From the NCBI GenBank assembly GCA_001824645.1, contig MHYD01000059.1, positions 6,654-21,215 of the forward strand: DNA of 14,562 nt, written 5' to 3'. The notes under the pieces are model-generated. The model worked only from the letters and a program-made list of their open reading frames with translations, did not search any database and was not told the origin of the DNA. This stretch comes from Planctomycetes bacterium RBG_13_46_10. GTDB lineage: Bacteria > Planctomycetota > Phycisphaerae > Sedimentisphaerales > Anaerobacaceae. Below, piece after piece: positions 6,849 through 14,343 of this stretch. The position numbers and the translations under genes were made by a program. Every line of letters begins with the position of its first letter. The first letter of the stretch is position 1.

Positions 6849-9800
6849 TTATTTTCCGATTAAATATTCGGACAGAATGACTTCTCTGGGACCAAACGTG
6901 TGGGCAGCACTTTCTGCGAAATGGCTTTCCAGAAGCTCAATGGGTATATTTTTCTGTAAAAGGGCGAGTATTTTCAGGGGATTAAAATCGCCCTTTACGT
7001 TGTTGAGCTCCTGTAGAGTTTTCTTTGTTGTCTGTTTGGGAAGTCCGCCTTCTTCAAGCTGAGTTATTACTTTTTTCAGATATGTTTCCTGCTCATCAGT
7101 AAATTGCCTAAAATCACTTATGGCTTTTAAGATTTTAAGCATCTGCATAGTACTATCCCTTCCGGTTCTGGCTTTAGGTTCGGGAGCTTCTTCGATTGTG
7201 GCAGTGATAAAGCTCTCTTTATTTTTTTCGAGATATTCGTAGAAAGCGTCACCAAGCTTTTCGCGTTTTGTTTCAGGTTTGGCCTCCAAGAGCTTTGCGG
7301 CAGAGATAAAGTCCAGTTCGTCAGGTGGATTTTTGCCGACCAGGAAAAACTTTTGGAGTTTGCCTTTTCTAAAATACGTCAGAAGACGGTCTTCTTTGCT
7401 GCCGTCTTTTCTTGCCGTTCTTGCCTTTTTAGGAAGGTGTTTTATCTGGTTGAACAAGTCCGGGTTTTTGTCGCGGATATCCCTGATAATCTGCAAATAC
7501 TTTAGTTCGCTTTCTTCTTCGCTGTCTTCACCTGTAATGGTCTTTTTGGAAATCAAGCGGTCAAACAGTTCGTGCGATTCGATAGATTCACCTTCGGTCA
7601 GCAGCCGCGCATCGGCCCCAAGGAGCGAAATAAAGGCATGAATTTTTGCTTCTGCCGCTTCTTTGAGCTTAATCTGGTCGTTTGATTGTTTAGTAGGAAA
7701 GCAGTTAAAGGTAAAAATTTCCTTGAAGTTTGTATCCACGCGATTGATTCGACCGACTCTCTGCATAAGCCGGGTCGGATTCCATGGAATATCATAATTG
7801 ATTACGATATTTGAGCGATGAAGGTTAACGCCTTCTGACAGAACCTCCGTTGTAACAAGTATTCGATATTCGTTTTTGGGAAGTCGGGCTCTGGCATCGA
7901 AATTTTCGATGACCTTCTCACGAATTAGGGCGCTTGATGAACCGCTGAAGCACAGAACCTTATCTGTAAGTTTCTTTTGCAAATTAGAGGTAAGATATTC
8001 GGCAGTTTCCTTTGACTCAGTAAAAACTATTAACTTGCCGTCTTTTAAAATCTGACGCGTTTCAAGAAGTTTAATAAACTTGAGCAGTTTGGGGTCGCGA
8101 TTTATATTGTTCCACAACTTCTGAATTTGCCTTAGAATATTCAAGTCATGTTCAAGATGCTGTTTGAACTCCTCGTTGAATTCGGACGCAGGGTGTTTTC
8201 TGGCCTTATCTTCATCTATAAGGCGCTGGATTGCTTCGTCATCGTCATTTTCGAGCAACTCGAAAATCTTATTGGTATGCTTCTTGCTGACGTAAACATT
8301 GCCTTTCTCAAATTCCTTGAGGAACTTTTCATACGAACCAATAAAGCGAGAGACGCTATTTCTAAAGGCATAGAAGCTGCTCTCGAGCCGTTTGACCAGA
8401 AGGATCTTCATAAACTTACCCATATTTTTCTGCGCCAGTTTTTCCGGCTGGCTAACTTCGCCTTTATAGTAAAGCATCGGTGTGTAGCGGGAATAATTGA
8501 ACTTCTGAGCCACAAGTCGAATGGTTTCATTAAATATATTGTCTTCCTCATCGTTTAATTCGTATAGAACAGGTTCGGGGTCGGCTACTTCAGGGAATTC
8601 CAGCTTCTGGTTTTTCAAATCCTCGCCAAAGAAGTCCTCAATTTCCTTTCTGGTTCGCCTGACCATCAGGTATTTAAGGACTTTCTCTCGTATTTCCTTA
8701 GCGTTTTCTTTAACGGTCGTTATGTACTCATCGTGATCTTTTTGTCTGTCCAGATTTTTGACTTTCTTCTCAAGTTTTCCAAAAAATGATTCTAAATCAG
8801 GCATATTAGGGATTGTGCTCTTTCTTGATTTCTGGAATAGTTTAATCTGACTTAATATGTCCCTTGGCGAGTTATTATATGGCGTGGCGGTAACCAAAAT
8901 AACTCGTTTTCCGCGGCAAATCTGGGCAAGCTTCTCATAGGTAATGTTTGACTCTGTCCTGAAGCGGTGAGCTTCGTCGATAAAGACGTTCTTGTACTTT
9001 TCGACACCTTGCTCAATAAGGTCGTCGAGCTTTCCTAAAGATTCGTAGTCGGCTGCAACCCGGAAATCTGAAAAGATATTGCGCCAAGAACTCGGATTGT
9101 CTTTTTCCAGTAGAATTGGCGGCGCTATAACCAAATTTCGGCCGTCAAGTTGGTCGGCAAGCATTGCAGATACGTAGGTTTTACCAAGGCCGACTACATC
9201 AGAAATGAACACACCGCCATATTCTTCGAGGATTTTCTTGGCATTTAAAACAGCTTGTTCCTGATATTCAAGCCTTTTGAATTCGGCAGGAACATACCTG
9301 AAAAAAACTTCATCAGTTTGGCGCAGCTCATCTTTAAAGTATTCATACAGAAACTTAAGATATAACTGGTAGGGAGTAATTGTGTTGTTCAGCCATGTTT
9401 TCTTTTGGATTGTTTCAATATATTTTTCTTTGACATCTACGGCATTTACCCACAGTTCATTGAATTTGTTTAAGGCAAAATCATAATCTGCAGGATTTTT
9501 TAGCTCTACATTAAATTCCAGATTATCCACTAAACCAGACTGTGTAAAATTACTCGAGCCGGTAATTACTCTTCCAATATCCCGGTCACCTTCAGCAAAA
9601 GTCATTATGTAAAGTTTTGAATGAATATTTTGTGATGGATATGCTTTTATTTCAAGCTTTCCACTTGTAAGCCATTCAACAAATTTCAGCACACCTTCTT
9701 CAACCTCTTTACTGTCCGCAGATAAACCCATTTCCTCTGAAACTAAATCAGCAAATTGTTCTTTTGTCTCCGCATGCGAAAACTGAAGGGAGAATTGACT

Positions 9801-10034
9801 ATGTTGGATAACTTGAACAAGTTCTGACGTTTGCCTGTTTGTGTTTATGCCAATAAGAATACGGATTCTATTGGTATTTTCCAAAGACTTATAAAGAGCA
9901 TTAAACCCGCTAGTATAAAAATAACCAACTAAAACATCAAAAAAAGCGGTGTCCTTTATTAAGACTTTAAATCTCTCTAAAAGATTCCTGTTTGCTTCGT
10001 TAGTAATAAAGGTTAAATCGGTTTTCTCCGCCAT
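6849..10034 (-). CDS. PLD-family nuclease fused to SNF2/DEAH-type helicase
   Basis: A 1061-residue ATP-dependent DNA translocase with a nuclease-like head. The N-terminal 200 residues carry one HKD half-site, His138-Ser-Lys140 and GSSN at 159-162, as in PLD-family endonucleases, which build an active site from two chains or two motifs. The helicase follows: Walker A DVVGLGKT at 279-286, DEAH at 353-356, VTATP about 30 residues later, EVLSEGVNL, and motif VI QRVGRINR at 758-765. The last 250 residues are unassigned. I chose the ATG at 10034 (MAEKTDLTF) over the TTG 42 bp upstream because AGGA lies 9 bp before it. The gene heads an operon with the methyltransferase, suggesting a restriction or DISARM-like role: tracking along unmethylated foreign DNA and cutting it. 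Both PLD and helicase motifs are intact, so it is likely functional. Confidence 0.92.
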   Translation of the reverse strand: MAEKTDLTFITNEANRNLLERFKVLIKDTAFFDVLVGYFYTSGFNALYKSLENTNRIRILIGINTNRQTSELVQVIQHSQFSLQFSHAETKEQFADLVSEEMGLSADSKEVEEGVLKFVEWLTSGKLEIKAYPSQNIHSKLYIMTFAEGDRDIGRVITGSSNFTQSGLVDNLEFNVELKNPADYDFALNKFNELWVNAVDVKEKYIETIQKKTWLNNTITPYQLYLKFLYEYFKDELRQTDEVFFRYVPAEFKRLEYQEQAVLNAKKILEEYGGVFISDVVGLGKTYVSAMLADQLDGRNLVIAPPILLEKDNPSSWRNIFSDFRVAADYESLGKLDDLIEQGVEKYKNVFIDEAHRFRTESNITYEKLAQICRGKRVILVTATPYNNSPRDILSQIKLFQKSRKSTIPNMPDLESFFGKLEKKVKNLDRQKDHDEYITTVKENAKEIREKVLKYLMVRRTRKEIEDFFGEDLKNQKLEFPEVADPEPVLYELNDEEDNIFNETIRLVAQKFNYSRYTPMLYYKGEVSQPEKLAQKNMGKFMKILLVKRLESSFYAFRNSVSRFIGSYEKFLKEFEKGNVYVSKKHTNKIFELLENDDDEAIQRLIDEDKARKHPASEFNEEFKQHLEHDLNILRQIQKLWNNINRDPKLLKFIKLLETRQILKDGKLIVFTESKETAEYLTSNLQKKLTDKVLCFSGSSSALIREKVIENFDARARLPKNEYRILVTTEVLSEGVNLHRSNIVINYDIPWNPTRLMQRVGRINRVDTNFKEIFTFNCFPTKQSNDQIKLKEAAEAKIHAFISLLGADARLLTEGESIESHELFDRLISKKTITGEDSEEESELKYLQIIRDIRDKNPDLFNQIKHLPKKARTARKDGSKEDRLLTYFRKGKLQKFFLVGKNPPDELDFISAAKLLEAKPETKREKLGDAFYEYLEKNKESFITATIEEAPEPKARTGRDSTMQMLKILKAISDFRQFTDEQETYLKKVITQLEEGGLPKQTTKKTLQELNNVKGDFNPLKILALLQKNIPIELLESHFAESAAHTFGPREVILSEYLIGK

Positions 10035-10081
10035 CTGGCTGTTTCCTGAATTATCTCTATTATATTGGCCGCACAAGCTCG

Positions 10082-10107
10082 CTGGGGCGTAGCATAGCGC
10101 AGCCCAG
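10082..10107 (-). promoter_or_regulatory. GC hairpin in the predicted leader of the helicase gene
   Basis: On the minus strand CTGGG-CT-GCG pairs with CGC-CCCAG around the loop CTATGCTA, giving 3+5 bp with a two-base bulge. It lies about 48 bp before the helicase ATG, just after the predicted transcription start. It may be a leader structure or simply another repeat, as the gap beyond it is repeat-filled. Confidence 0.35.
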
Positions 10108-10112
10108 AACGT

Positions 10113-10140
10113 ATATTATCTCTGATAAAAAGAAAAACAA
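10113..10140 (-). promoter_or_regulatory. Candidate promoter for the helicase-methyltransferase operon
   Basis: On the minus strand TTGTTT (10140-10135), a 16-bp spacer and TAATAT (10118-10113) give a plausible sigma70-like promoter with a leader of about 70 bases. A TATAAT at 10064-10059 is closer to the gene but lacks a matching -35. Confidence 0.35.
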
Positions 10141-10162
10141 GCAGATTCTTTGTGAGTATATT

Positions 10163-10244
10163 AACCCACCGGATAAACCCGCCTTCGCCGGGCAAACCCA
10201 CCGGATAAATCCTTCGACATAGCTCAGGACGGGCCGGTGGGCTT
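10163..10244. repeat. Nested repeat: AACCCACCGGATAAA direct copies enclosing a GTCCTGAGC-type element
   Basis: AACCCACCGGATAAA occurs at 10163-10177 and 10195-10209. CCCACCGG at 10197-10204 and CCGGTGGG at 10234-10241 form an 8-bp inverted repeat. Between these arms lies the GTCCTGAGCTATGTCGAAGG element (10211-10230, minus sense). In one minus frame it reads PVLSYVEG, a peptide I recall from many spurious or repeat-invaded ORFs in uncultured bacteria. The rest of the 430-bp gap, 10245-10320, holds GC-rich repeat-like sequence and no gene. Confidence 0.65.
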
Positions 10245-10326
10245 TAGGATTAAGGAAACACATGCGGGCTACGCCGGACAGGAATCCAAGGGGGCACCCA
10301 AAATTTGCAGGCATTTCTTAATTAGC

Positions 10327-10355
10327 TTGACAAAAAGGTGTATCTGAAATATATT
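10327..10355 (+). promoter_or_regulatory. Promoter of ppdK
   Basis: TTGACA at 10327-10332 and TATATT at 10350-10355 are separated by exactly 17 bp, a close match to the housekeeping consensus. Transcription would start near 10362, leaving a leader of about 100 bases. I see no riboswitch-like fold in the leader, which is AT-rich. Confidence 0.7.
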
Positions 10356-10464
10356 GCTCACTTTTATTTTTAATGGGATTTTCATACGGAGATTTGTTAA
10401 TATTAGAAGCTAAATTAAAGGATTTTGAGTTTTATTCGTATTTGACTTAAAGGAGACATTTCGA

Positions 10465-13176
10465 ATGGCTAAGAAAAGCGTGTATTGGTTCGGCGGTGGT
10501 AAAGCGGACGGCAATGCGAAAATGAAAGAGCTTCTCGGCGGCAAAGGCGCTAACCTGGCGGAAATGTCGCGGCTGGGTATTCCTGTCCCGCCGGGGTTTA
10601 CTATTACAACGGAGATTTGCACCCATTTTATGGATAACAAGGGCAAGTACCCAAAAGGGCTAAAGGAGGATGTCGCCTCTGCCCTTAAAAGAGTTGAAAA
10701 AATCATGGGCAGCAAATTCGGCGACCCGAATAATCCGCTTCTTTTCTCCGTGCGTTCCGGAGCACGCAGTTCGATGCCCGGAATGATGGAGACAGTGCTC
10801 AATATCGGCTTAACATCCGCCACGATTCCAGGCATTGTCGCTAAAACGGGCAATGAACGGTTTGTCTATGATGCTTACAGACGGCTGATTATGATGTACT
10901 CCGACGTCGTTATGGAAAAAGCGGCCGGTGTCGAGCCGAAGGATGATGAGGGCATTCGCAGGCAGCTCGAAAAAATAATGGACAATATGAAGAAGGAAAA
11001 ACACTGCGCCTTGGACACCGACCTGACCGTTGACGACCTCAAGCAGCTTTGCTCGCAATTCAAAGCCAAAGTAAAAGAGGTTCTGGGCAAGGAATTTCCT
11101 GATGACCATAATCAGCAGCTATGGGGCGGCATTTACGCGGTCTTTGCCTCGTGGAACGGCAAACGCGCCGTCAGCTATCGAAAAATAGAAGGTATCCCCG
11201 ATGAATGGGGCACCGCGGTCAATGTCCAGGCGATGGTTTTCGGAAACATGGGCGAAAAATCCGGCACCGGCGTCGCATTCACCCGCAACCCAGCCACCGG
11301 CGACAACCATTTCTACGGCGAATGGCTGGTTAACGCCCAGGGCGAGGATGTCGTTGCCGGCATTCGCACGCCAAATCCGCTCAACGAAGCAACCAAGAGT
11401 GAGCAGAACAAAAACCTGCCGTCACTTGAGAAGACCATGCCCAAAATATACAAGGAGCTTGACAACATTCAGAGAAAGCTCGAAAAGCACTACCACGACA
11501 TGCAGGACATCGAGTTCACCATCGAAAACGGCAGGCTGTGGATGCTGCAGTGCAGAGTCGGCAAACGCAACGGACCCGCAGCCGTGCGAATGGCCGTCGA
11601 TATGCTCAGAGAAAAACTTATCAAGAAAGAAGACGCAGTCAAGAGAGTGACACCCAGCCAGCTCGATGAGCTGCTGCACCCGATAATTGACCCGCAGATC
11701 GAAAAAGAGCATAAGTCTTTGGCCAAAGGTCTTCCTGCCGGGCCGGGCGGAGCGGCGGGACAGGTCGTCTTCAACGCGCCGGATGCCGTTGAGTGGAAAA
11801 AACAAGGCAAGAAGGTTATCCTCGTTCGCGAAGAAACAAACCCCGAGGACGTCGAGGGGATGAGAGCAGCCGAGGGCATTTTGACCGCTCGCGGCGGAAT
11901 GACCAGCCACGCAGCGCTCGTCGCTCGCGGCTGGGGCAAATGCTGCATTGTCGGCTGCGCCGCGGTGCATGTTGACTACGCCAACAGGAAAATGAATCTG
12001 GATGGCAAGGCGTTCAAAGAAGGTGACTGGATTACCCTAAACGGCACAAAAGGCGTCGTCTATGAAGGCCAGTTAAAAATGATGGATGCCTCAACTGAAA
12101 ATAAGCTCTTAAATGAATTCCTCAAAATATGCGACTCTCTCAGAAAGCTCGGTGTTCGCACCAATGCCGACACGCCCGCAGATGCTCAGAACGCACGTAA
12201 CTTCGGTGCCGAAGGCATCGGCCTATTCAGGACCGAGCACATGTTCTACGGCAAAAATGCCGATGAGCCGTTGTTTGTCCTTCGTAAAATGATTGTCTCC
12301 AAGACCGAGGATGAAAGAAAGAAAGCACTCGATGAGCTGTTCCCTTACGTCAAGCGTGACATCAAAGGCACTCTTGAAGCGATGGACGGCCTGCCGGTGA
12401 TTATCCGCCTGCTGGACCCGCCGCTGCATGAGTTCGTGCCAAATGACCCGGCAAAGCTCCAGCAGCTCGCAACCGACCTTAAAATAAGTCTCGATGAGCT
12501 GTCGCAGCGTGCAAAGAATCTGCACGAGTCCAATCCGATGATGGGACATCGCGGCGTTCGGCTGGGTATTACTTATCCCGAAATCAGCCGGATGCAGATA
12601 CGGGCTATTTTTGAAGCGGCAGCAGAGCTGCTTAAAGAAGGCAAAAAGCCTTACCCTGAGATAATGATACCGGTTGTCTGCGATGTGAAGGAATTGAACG
12701 ACCAGATTTCTATCGTCAAAGAGGTTTACAAAGAGGTTCTGGCTAAATTTAATCTCAAAAAAATCAAGCATAAAATCGGCACGATGATAGAAATCCCGCG
12801 TGCCGCGATTGTAGCCGACAAGATTGCCGAGGTTGTCGAGTTCTTCTCTTACGGAACGAATGATATGACACAGATGGGCTTCGGCTTCTCGCGTGACGAC
12901 ATTGGCGGCTTTCTGCCCGACTATCTTAAGAAGGGCATTCTGCCAAAAGACCCATTCCAGAGCATTGACCAGGATGGCATCGGCGAAATAATTAAGATTG
13001 GTATTACTCGCGGGCGAAAGACCCGCAAAGACCTCGAAATCGGCATCTGTGGCGAACATGGCGGCGACCCCGATAGTATCGATTTCTGCCATCGCGTCGG
13101 AATGGATTATGTGTCCTGCTCACCGTTTAGAGTTCCGATTGCAAGATTGGCCGCCGCCAGAGCAGCCATTAAGTAA
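10465..13176 (+). CDS. ppdK: Pyruvate, phosphate dikinase
   Basis: A 903-residue cytoplasmic enzyme that reversibly converts pyruvate, ATP and phosphate into PEP, AMP and pyrophosphate. In anaerobes it often runs toward ATP in a pyrophosphate-linked glycolysis, or toward PEP for gluconeogenesis. The N-terminal ATP-grasp region shows GGKGANLAEMSRLGIPVPPG and SVRSGARSSMPGMMETVLN. The central swivelling domain has GGMTSHAALVARGWGKCCIVG with the phosphorylated His482 in Thr-Ser-His. The C-terminal TIM barrel binds PEP and pyruvate, with GLFRTEHMF, MGHRGVRLG, GTNDMTQMGFGFSRDD and GICGEHGGDP, where Cys862 matches the catalytic Cys of the family. Length is slightly above the usual 870-880. AAAGGAG lies 9 bp before the ATG. 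It is a single-gene unit between its promoter and a strong terminator; no PPDK regulatory protein gene is nearby. Confidence 0.98.
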   Translation: MAKKSVYWFGGGKADGNAKMKELLGGKGANLAEMSRLGIPVPPGFTITTEICTHFMDNKGKYPKGLKEDVASALKRVEKIMGSKFGDPNNPLLFSVRSGARSSMPGMMETVLNIGLTSATIPGIVAKTGNERFVYDAYRRLIMMYSDVVMEKAAGVEPKDDEGIRRQLEKIMDNMKKEKHCALDTDLTVDDLKQLCSQFKAKVKEVLGKEFPDDHNQQLWGGIYAVFASWNGKRAVSYRKIEGIPDEWGTAVNVQAMVFGNMGEKSGTGVAFTRNPATGDNHFYGEWLVNAQGEDVVAGIRTPNPLNEATKSEQNKNLPSLEKTMPKIYKELDNIQRKLEKHYHDMQDIEFTIENGRLWMLQCRVGKRNGPAAVRMAVDMLREKLIKKEDAVKRVTPSQLDELLHPIIDPQIEKEHKSLAKGLPAGPGGAAGQVVFNAPDAVEWKKQGKKVILVREETNPEDVEGMRAAEGILTARGGMTSHAALVARGWGKCCIVGCAAVHVDYANRKMNLDGKAFKEGDWITLNGTKGVVYEGQLKMMDASTENKLLNEFLKICDSLRKLGVRTNADTPADAQNARNFGAEGIGLFRTEHMFYGKNADEPLFVLRKMIVSKTEDERKKALDELFPYVKRDIKGTLEAMDGLPVIIRLLDPPLHEFVPNDPAKLQQLATDLKISLDELSQRAKNLHESNPMMGHRGVRLGITYPEISRMQIRAIFEAAAELLKEGKKPYPEIMIPVVCDVKELNDQISIVKEVYKEVLAKFNLKKIKHKIGTMIEIPRAAIVADKIAEVVEFFSYGTNDMTQMGFGFSRDDIGGFLPDYLKKGILPKDPFQSIDQDGIGEIIKIGITRGRKTRKDLEIGICGEHGGDPDSIDFCHRVGMDYVSCSPFRVPIARLAAARAAIK

Positions 13177-13178
13177 GT

Positions 13179-13200
13179 TAATTAGTTAATTAGTGAATTA
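13179..13200 (+). repeat. TTAATTAG tandem repeat
   Basis: Directly after the ppdK stop, TTAATTAG occurs twice and then degenerates to TGAATTAG. It is a short AT-rich tandem between the stop codon and the terminator, with no clear role. Confidence 0.5.
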
Positions 13201-13211
13201 GAAAATTGTTT

Positions 13212-13241
13212 AGCCCTGCCACCTGTGGGCAGGGCTTTTTT
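13212..13241 (+). terminator. Intrinsic terminator of ppdK
   Basis: AGCCCTGCC at 13212-13220 pairs perfectly with GGCAGGGCT at 13228-13236 around a 7-base loop, and a run of T follows to 13241. It lies 36 bp past the ppdK stop. Confidence 0.93.
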
Positions 13242-13244
13242 ATT

Positions 13245-13375
13245 TACCTCCCGTGCTTTCCTGCGAAAGTAAGAACGGGGGTTTTATTTTTAAGAATGGT
13301 GAATTATCATTGCGAGCGACTTGTCCGGCGTAGCCTTGGCGAAGACGGAAGCGCGGCAATCTATCAAAATCCTGA
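13245..13375. repeat. Dispersed intergenic repeats after ppdK
   Basis: Two repeat-like units fill the gap. The first (about 13249-13278) is CCCGT...ACGGG enclosing CTTTC-CTGC-GAAAG, an imperfect hairpin of the type found widely in bacterial intergenic DNA. The second (about 13309-13363) starts ATTGCGAGCGACTTGT and ends GAAGCGCGGCAATCT, reading HCER...GSAAIY in one frame, another family I recall as recurrent in uncultured bacteria. The remaining 13376-13480 is pyrimidine-rich and holds no gene. Confidence 0.45.
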
Positions 13376-13480
13376 ATTCCATCCTCCGTCATCCGCCTTC
13401 TGTCCTCTATTTTTCTGTTTTCTGTTTTTTCTTTGCCTTTATCATTTTAAATCATCAAGGTAATTGGGTATTTTTGCATT

Positions 13481-13509
13481 TTGATTTGCCTTTTCCCTTC
13501 ATTTATGCT
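13481..13509 (+). promoter_or_regulatory. Candidate promoter of the 185-residue gene
   Basis: TTGATT at 13481-13486 and TATGCT at 13504-13509 are 17 bp apart, with a predicted start about 35 bp before the ATG. A 6-bp dyad, TCTATC at 13511-13516 and GATAGA at 13523-13528, sits at the predicted start and could be an operator or a leader hairpin. The match is weak. Confidence 0.35.
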
Positions 13510-13550
13510 ATCTATCCAATGAGATAGAGTGGGAAAATACCATAATATAT

Positions 13551-14108
13551 ATGGCAGAAAAAGAAAAAATAAGACCTATTTATCATGAATTGCAGGGCTA
13601 TTTATCCCAGGCTCCTGATGAAAAAGGTGCGCGCGATGTAATCTATGATTCTGCTTATTGGGAACAATATAACTCTACTATCGATGAGCTAAATAATATC
13701 TCTGGCAATAACTATGACCGCTTCAAAATTTCCCCTGTACAAGGTCAGGCAGGTCTTCGCGTAGTGATATGCACTTATCGGAGTAAGCTCAGCGGTTTAA
13801 TCTCAAGGCTTCATGGCGAGTTTTTTTCAGATGAACCCGCTCCCTTCAGCGAAATGCCTACGACAGTGATTAGTCAAAGCCAACAGCAATCTCAGTCTTT
13901 TCAGATACAAATGTTGCTTGAAATCCAGAGCAAAATAGATGAAAAACTTCCAAAATTTGACGAAGGCACAAAGGAACGAAAGTTCTTGGAAAAAGTCAAA
14001 AGCTCTTTAGCATCTATCAGAAATATTGCTGGACTAATATCGCTTTTGCTAAAAGTGGCCAAGGAATGTGGGCTTTCTATTGAGGACCTAAGAAACCTTT
14101 TCAATTAA
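13551..14108 (+). CDS. Hypothetical soluble protein with Q/S-rich linker
   Basis: A 185-residue protein I do not recognise. Residues 1-103 look like a mixed globular domain, including YDSAYWEQYNSTIDEL, VVICTYRSKLSGLISRLHGEFF and DEPAPFSE. Residues 107-120 are a Gln/Ser-rich linker (SQSQQQSQS). Residues 118-185 are amphipathic helices: LLEIQSKIDEKL, then TKERKFLEKVKSSLASI, then a hydrophobic IAGLISLLLKVA, probably a helix-bundle or oligomerisation module and not a membrane span since charged residues bracket it. There is no signal peptide, so it is likely cytoplasmic. The ribosome binding site is poor: GGGAAA lies about 15 bp from the ATG. It is separate from ppdK, being past its terminator. 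Similar Q/S-linked helical tails occur in some uncharacterised defence-associated proteins, but that link is only a recollection. Confidence 0.7.
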   Translation: MAEKEKIRPIYHELQGYLSQAPDEKGARDVIYDSAYWEQYNSTIDELNNISGNNYDRFKISPVQGQAGLRVVICTYRSKLSGLISRLHGEFFSDEPAPFSEMPTTVISQSQQQSQSFQIQMLLEIQSKIDEKLPKFDEGTKERKFLEKVKSSLASIRNIAGLISLLLKVAKECGLSIEDLRNLFN

Positions 14109-14343
14109 GACAAAAGGTAACTATTTACGGTGGCAGAAAAGAGTGACTGCATCCAACAAAGCACAACAAATAACGTAAAGCCTAGCAAAAGAAATCTTGC
14201 AACTTTCGGCAAGATACGAGATACCAGCCAAGAGCGACGAAAAATGCCCTTATTCCTTGTTTTTTGCGAGCAATGAACAACGCCTGCCCCGAGCGGAGTC
14301 GAGGGGAGCGACGAAATTTTCTTGCCTTTTCCTTTCCTTTGTA
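14109..14343. other. Convergent gap with no gene; one CCCCGAGCG-type repeat
   Basis: This 235-bp stretch between two convergent genes holds no credible frame on either strand and no clear T-tailed terminator. The only recognisable element is the repeat at 14287-14306. Confidence 0.6.
14287..14306 (+). repeat. CCCCGAGCG-type dispersed repeat, intergenic copy
   Basis: CCCCGAGCGGAGTCGAGGGG matches the copy inside the serpin gene (1651-1670) at 19 of 20 positions and in the same orientation. It identifies the serpin insertion as a member of a dispersed family. Confidence 0.75.

Noticed and set aside
10035..10076. TTG start adding 14 residues to the helicase
   Set aside because: The downstream ATG has AGGA at 9 bp and begins the PLD-domain sequence; the TTG has no ribosome binding site.
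10060..10314. Minus-strand ORFs upstream of the helicase (up to 84 codons)
   Set aside because: They are made of dispersed repeats, including the PVLSYVEG-reading element, and overlap the likely promoter of the helicase operon.
12223..13092. A 289-codon minus-strand ORF antisense to ppdK
   Set aside because: It is a shadow of strong ppdK coding sequence whose conserved motifs lie throughout the same span.
13206..13527. Small plus-strand ORFs after the ppdK terminator
   Set aside because: They read through the terminator and dispersed repeats and have no ribosome binding site.
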